Positions 59,955-64,000 of a stretch of DNA of 64,000 bases are shown piece by piece. The position numbers and the translations under genes are program-made. Origin of the DNA: Eunapius fragilis (taxonomy: Eukaryota > Porifera > Demospongiae > Spongillida > Spongillidae); assembly GCA_963681505.1 (NCBI GenBank), contig OY811986.1, positions 1,291,753 to 1,355,752 of the forward strand. Direction: 5' to 3'. The notes beneath the pieces are model-generated. The model searched no databases. It saw only the letters and a program-made list of their open reading frames with translations, and was not told the DNA's origin. Positions within the stretch are counted from its first letter, which is position 1; the number at the start of each line of letters is the position of its first letter.

Positions 59955-60568
59955 TTCCTCTATTTTTTCATTATCATTTTTTATCGATTATTAATACTGG
60001 CAAGTGCCCCCCCACCCCGCCTCCGCTTCAATTATTGCCACAAGCAGATGCCCGCTTTTGTTTGGGATCACTGTAAGGAACGCGGGAGAATTCTAACTCG
60101 TCGTCTGCTCTCCTCTTTTGTTTGCACAATTCTAAATATGCGTAAGTGTCGCCATGGGAACGCTTCCATCTAACACCAGGCATTACGTAACGATGACCTA
60201 TGTCCGTTTCATGCTTTATTCATATATCTGATACCTGAAGATGTCCTGCCAGGAGATTCTAAAGCGATTGGTATAAATTGCGCTCTTTAAAACCATTCCT
60301 ATCCGGAGTTATACTCACCCGAGAAGAAGAAGACGACGATGACGGAGAAGATTTGGCCTGGGGACGAGGTAAAACACGAACTTTTTTTGTTCTCTTAAAG
60401 CAAACAGTTTGAGGACTGGAATAAAATGACCATCTTTGCCTTCTGGTTCGATAGTAACAAAGAGCAACACTATCCGTTTCTCGGTACGCGAGTTATACGC
60501 GGTCGCCATTTTTTAATGATTTCACGACCCGGGTCAATTCCTATATAGGAACTACTATCGTAGTTCCT
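59955..60568. repeat. ~600-bp HOR module, copy 3
   Basis: Same content; the minus-strand frame starting at 60,509 is changed at its C-terminus by a length change in a T-run. Confidence 0.8.
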
Positions 60569-61370
60569 GATGTGCTCATTAAAATACAAAGGAAAAACAA
60601 CTATCTCATTACAGGTGACTCTTAACATACACAAATGACATCTCCAATTGACATGCACAAATGAATCTCAAATGTGACACAAATTGTAGGACTTACCCGC
60701 TACGGTCACATTTTCCAAGAAAGCCAAAGAACAGGTCCAGGAGTGATAATTTGTGCAATTATAGGGAAAAGAAAGTGGATGAATACATCACTGAATCTTC
60801 ACTAAAGCTATATTTTAAAAAGACCATTAAGGAAAATACTCACATGCAACAATGCAATTAATTGATAACTTTTAATCATACATAAAGCATTTATACATCA
60901 GTTATATTTCTCTTAATTAATGCCATCCAGATCATTGATAATTCCAAATAACCAAATAAGCTAATTACATGTGCTCATTACAACACAAGGAAGAAAAAAA
61001 CTCCAGGTGTCTCTGAGCATACACAAATCATATCTCCAAAAGATATGCACAAATGAATCTCAAATGTGACACAAATAGTAGGACTTACTGACTATGGTAA
61101 CAAATTCCAAGAAAGCCATAGAACACGTCCAGGAGTGATAATTTGTGCAATTATAGGGAAATGATACAGGATGAATAAATCACTGAATCTTCACTTAAGC
61201 TATGTTAAAATACGACCATTAAGGAAAATACTCACATGTAACAATGCAATAGATTGATAACTTTGTCCCTACATTAAATCATACCATTAAGCTTTTATAC
61301 ATTAGTTATGTTTCTTTTACTTAATGCCATCCAGATCATTGATAATTCCAAATCACCAACAAAGCTAGTT

Positions 61371-61898
61371 ACAAGTAAAGAAAAACATTCTCTAATGAGA
61401 AAGTTGGTGGGATATAGGCATTAGAAGCAAAGGTGGTATAAAAAGGAGGGGAACAAGGTTTTGAGAAAAGGGGCCGTTCATAAATTACGTCACGCTATTT
61501 TAGACCATTATGGACCCCCCCCCCCCCCCTCGTCACACATTATCCCATACTGATGTGTGTTTAATGTATACATCGTCACACTGGCTGATACCCCCCCTCC
61601 CCCCCTTCAGCGTGACGTAATTTATGAACGGCCCCAAAGGGTAAATGAGACAAAAATTCTATATTTAGCACGTGAAAATGTAAAAAGGAGGGGAACAAGG
61701 TTTTGAGAAAAGGGTAAATGAGACAAAAATTCTATATTTAGCACGTGAAAATGTGACAGAAAAGAAGTGCTAAATATAGGATTTTTGTCTCGTTTACCCT
61801 TTTCTCAAAACCTTGTTTCCCTCTATTTTACACCACCATTGCTTCCAATTCCTATATCCCACCAACTTTCTCGTTAGAGAAAGTTTTTCTTTACTTGT
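61371..61898. mobile_element. Foldback MITE, HOR copy 4, with nested MITE and internal duplication
   Basis: The left arm is interrupted at GAGAAAA|GGGTAAATG by a second MITE. After it, the stretch from AAAAAGGAGGGGAACAAGG to GTGAAAATGT is present again, so the centre is duplicated. Confidence 0.85.
61470..61635. mobile_element. Nested 166-bp MITE with GGGGCCGTTCATAAATT ends
   Basis: Terminal inverted repeats of about 27 bp: GGGGCCGTTCATAAATTACG inward, mirrored as CGTAATTTATGAACGGCCCC. A duplicated AAA flanks it. Poly-C runs lie at about 61,516-61,529 and 61,590 onward. Non-coding; the transposase family is not assigned. Confidence 0.85.
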
Positions 61899-62517
61899 TT
61901 CCTCTATTTTTTCATTATCATTTTTTATCGATTATTAATACTGGCAAGTGCCCCCTCACCCCCCCCCTCCGCTTCAATTACCGCCACAAGCAGATGCCCG
62001 CTTTTGTTTGGGATCACTGTAAGGAACGCGGGAGAATTCTAACTCGTCGTCTGTTCAACTGTTTTGTTTGCACCATTCTAAATATGCGTAAGTGTCGCCA
62101 TGGGAACGCTTCCATCTAACACCAGGCATTACGTAACGATGACCTATGTCCGTTTCATGCTTTATTCATATATCTGATACCTGAAGATGTCCTGCCAGGA
62201 GATTCTAAAGCGATTGGTATAAATTGCGCTCTTTAAAACCATTCCTATCCGGAGTTATACTCACCCGAGAATAAGAAGACGACGATGACGGAGAAGATTT
62301 GGCCTGGGGACGAGGTAAAACACGAACTTTTTTGTTCTCTTAAAGCAAACAGTTTGAGGACTGGAATAAAATGACCGTCTTCGCCTTCTGGTTCGATAGC
62401 AAAAAAGAGCAACACTATCCGTTTCTCGGTACGCGAGTTATACGCGGTCGCCATTTTTTAATGATATTCACGACCCGGGTCAATTCCTATATAGGAACTA
62501 CTATCGTAGTTCCTGAT
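61899..62517. repeat. ~600-bp HOR module, copy 4
   Basis: Same content; the minus-strand frame 62,245-62,454 is open (MATAYNSRTEKRIVLLFFAI). Confidence 0.8.
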
Positions 62518-63005
62518 GTGCTCATTAAAATACAAAAAAAAAAACTCATTACGGTCACATTTTCCAAGAAAGCCAAAGAACAGGTACAGGAGTGATAATT
62601 AGTGCAATTATAAAGAGGATGAATACATCATTGAATCTTCACTAAAACTATATTTTAAAAAGACCATTAAGGAAAATACTCACATGCAACAATGCAATAA
62701 ATTGATAACTTTTAATCGTACATAAAGCTTATATATTTCTCTTAATTAATGCCATCCAGATCATTGATAATTCCAAATCACCAAATAAGCCAATTACATG
62801 TGCTCATTACAACACAAGGAAGAAAAAAACTCCAGGTGTCTCTGAGCATACACAAATCACATCTCCAAAAGATATGTACAAATGATTCACAAATGTGACA
62901 TACATTGTAGGACTTACCGACTATGGTCACAAATTCCAAGTAAACCCAAGAAAGCGTCCAGGAGTGATAATTTGAGCAATTATAGAGAAATGATACAGGA
63001 TGAAT

Positions 63006-63143
63006 AAGCAGTTTACAATGTTTCGTTGGTTTTGATGTCAGGTAAATAGCTACTATTCTATGGCGCTAGAGTGCACTTAAAATAGTGATGATGCATTTCA
63101 TATAAAGATCTTACTATACTTAAATATATGCGTTTCTAATTCA
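63006..63143. other. Unrelated insert in a satellite monomer
   Basis: After GATACAGGATGAATAA about 135 bp without satellite similarity (CAGTTTACAATGTTTCG to GCGTTTCTAATTC) precede AATCTTCACTTAAGC. No ends or duplication could be defined. Confidence 0.55.
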
Positions 63144-63738
63144 ATCTTCACTTAAGCTATGTTAAAATAAGACCGTTAAGGAAAATACTCACATGCAACA
63201 ATGGAATAGGTTGATAACTTCGTCCCTACATTTAATCATACCATTAAGCTTTTATACATCAGTTATGTTTCTCTTACTTAATGCCATCCAGATCATTGAT
63301 AATTCCAAATCAGCAAAAAAAATTACATGTGCTCATTTTAATTCAAGGGGAAAAAAAACTATCCAATTACAGGTTACTCTGAGCATACACAAATCACATC
63401 TCAACAAGACGTGCACAAATGAATCTCAAATGTGACACAAATAGTAGGACTTACCGACTACGGTCACAAATTCCAAGAAAGCCAAAGAACATGTCCAGGA
63501 GTGATCATTTGTGCAATTATAGGGAAATGATACAGGATGAATAAATCACTGAATCTTCACTTAAGCTATGTTAAAATACGACCATTAAGGAAAATACTCA
63601 CATGTAACAATGCAATAAATTGATAACTTTGTCCCTACATTAAATCATACCATTAAGCTTTTATACATAAGTTATGTTTCTCTTACTTAATGCCATCCAG
63701 ATCATTGATAATTCCAAATCACCAACAAAGCTAATTAC

Positions 63739-63999
63739 ACAAGTAAAGAAAAACATTCTCTAACGAGAAAGTTGGTGGGATATAGGAATTAGAAGCAAAG
63801 GTGGTGTAAAAAGGAGGGGAACAAGGTTTTGAGAAAAGGGTAAATGAGACAAAAATTCTATATTTAGCACGTGAAAATGTAACAGAAAAGAAGTGCTAAA
63901 TATAGGATTTTTGTCTCGTTTACCCTTTTCTCAAAACCTTGTTCCCCTCTATTTTACACCACCATTGCTTCCAATTCCTATATCCCTATATCCCACCAA
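63739..63999. mobile_element. Foldback MITE, HOR copy 5, cut by window end
   Basis: It starts ACAAGTAAAGAAAAACATTC and runs to the window edge within the right arm; TATATCCC is duplicated near 63,980. Confidence 0.85.
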
Positions 64000-64000
64000 C

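Larger units (their letters stand above)
56317..63999 (+). repeat. Higher-order repeat: MITE + ~600-bp module + satellite monomers
   Basis: The unit begins at MITE copies 56,317, 57,988, 59,670, 61,371 and 63,739 (spacing 1,671, 1,682, 1,701 and 2,368 bp). Each unit carries the ACAAGTAA MITE, a ~600-bp unique module and about two ~400-bp monomers. The fourth unit is longer because of a nested MITE, an internal duplication and an unrelated ~135-bp insert. The array runs off the window. Confidence 0.9.

Noticed and set aside
44263..63435. Recurrent ~61-80-codon frames beginning MFLLLNAIQIIDNSKSP in satellite monomers
   Set aside because: They repeat only because the monomer repeats; they shift and stop randomly between copies and show no preference for silent changes by eye.
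1..63999. tRNA, rRNA or snRNA genes
   Set aside because: Looked for conserved boxes and cloverleaf patterns by eye and found none convincing; a covariance-model search would be decisive.

Overview
The window is eukaryotic and almost certainly from an early-branching marine animal; a sponge is my best guess. The basis is short GT-AG introns of about 57-61 bp, an ankyrin-Roc-COR-death-domain gene, a secreted Frizzled-CRD-like gene, and animal-type DNA transposons (Ginger1, Tigger/pogo, THAP). This is inference, because no rRNA or other marker gene is present. I see no tRNA, rRNA, CRISPR array or bacterial operon.

Layout. (1) 0-9 kb: a two-exon secreted Frizzled-CRD-like gene, a retrotransposon scrap, a decayed Ginger1 transposon with an OTU protease domain, and a degenerate THAP gene. 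(2) 9-15.2 kb, minus strand: the 3' part of an ankyrin-Roc-COR-death-domain gene whose exon joins are in phase. A 3.9-kb intron holds a MITE and direct repeats. (3) 15.3-17.9 kb: a tyrosine-recombinase relic, a small inverted repeat and an isolated scrap of the satellite that dominates the right half. (4) 18.0-25.3 kb: a 7.3-kb foldback palindrome. Its outer ~0.8 kb per arm is nearly identical, its inner arms are pure polypyrimidine/polypurine, and only the right arm carries 32 copies of an 18-bp unit. (5) 25.4-27.7 kb: two fragments of one non-LTR retrotransposon family.

(6) 27.8-64 kb: a ~400-bp satellite array with nested insertions. One is an 11.6-kb unit flanked by TTAA (28,461-40,039). 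Inside it are two elements with TAGTCTCGT termini and 9-bp target duplications (A, 28,835-31,404; B, 31,884-32,796), a charged-repeat pseudogene, a MITE, and a Tigger element (33,639-39,961). The Tigger element is itself interrupted by a Ginger1 element with both ends and a GCCC duplication (35,735-39,389). Another insertion is a pogo-like element (41,565-44,262) with ~516-bp inverted repeats that supply the start codons of two convergent genes, a transposase and a HIRAN protein. From 56.3 kb the satellite is organised as a higher-order repeat of about 1.7 kb.

The strongest candidates for something undescribed are: elements A and B, which both pair a zinc-finger gene at one end with a RecQ-like helicase gene at the other, transcribed towards each other; the pogo-HIRAN element; and the polypurine foldback palindrome. 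Nearly every transposon gene here is broken by stops, frameshifts or deletions. Only the two host genes at 43-1,455 and 9,010-15,169 look intact where visible.
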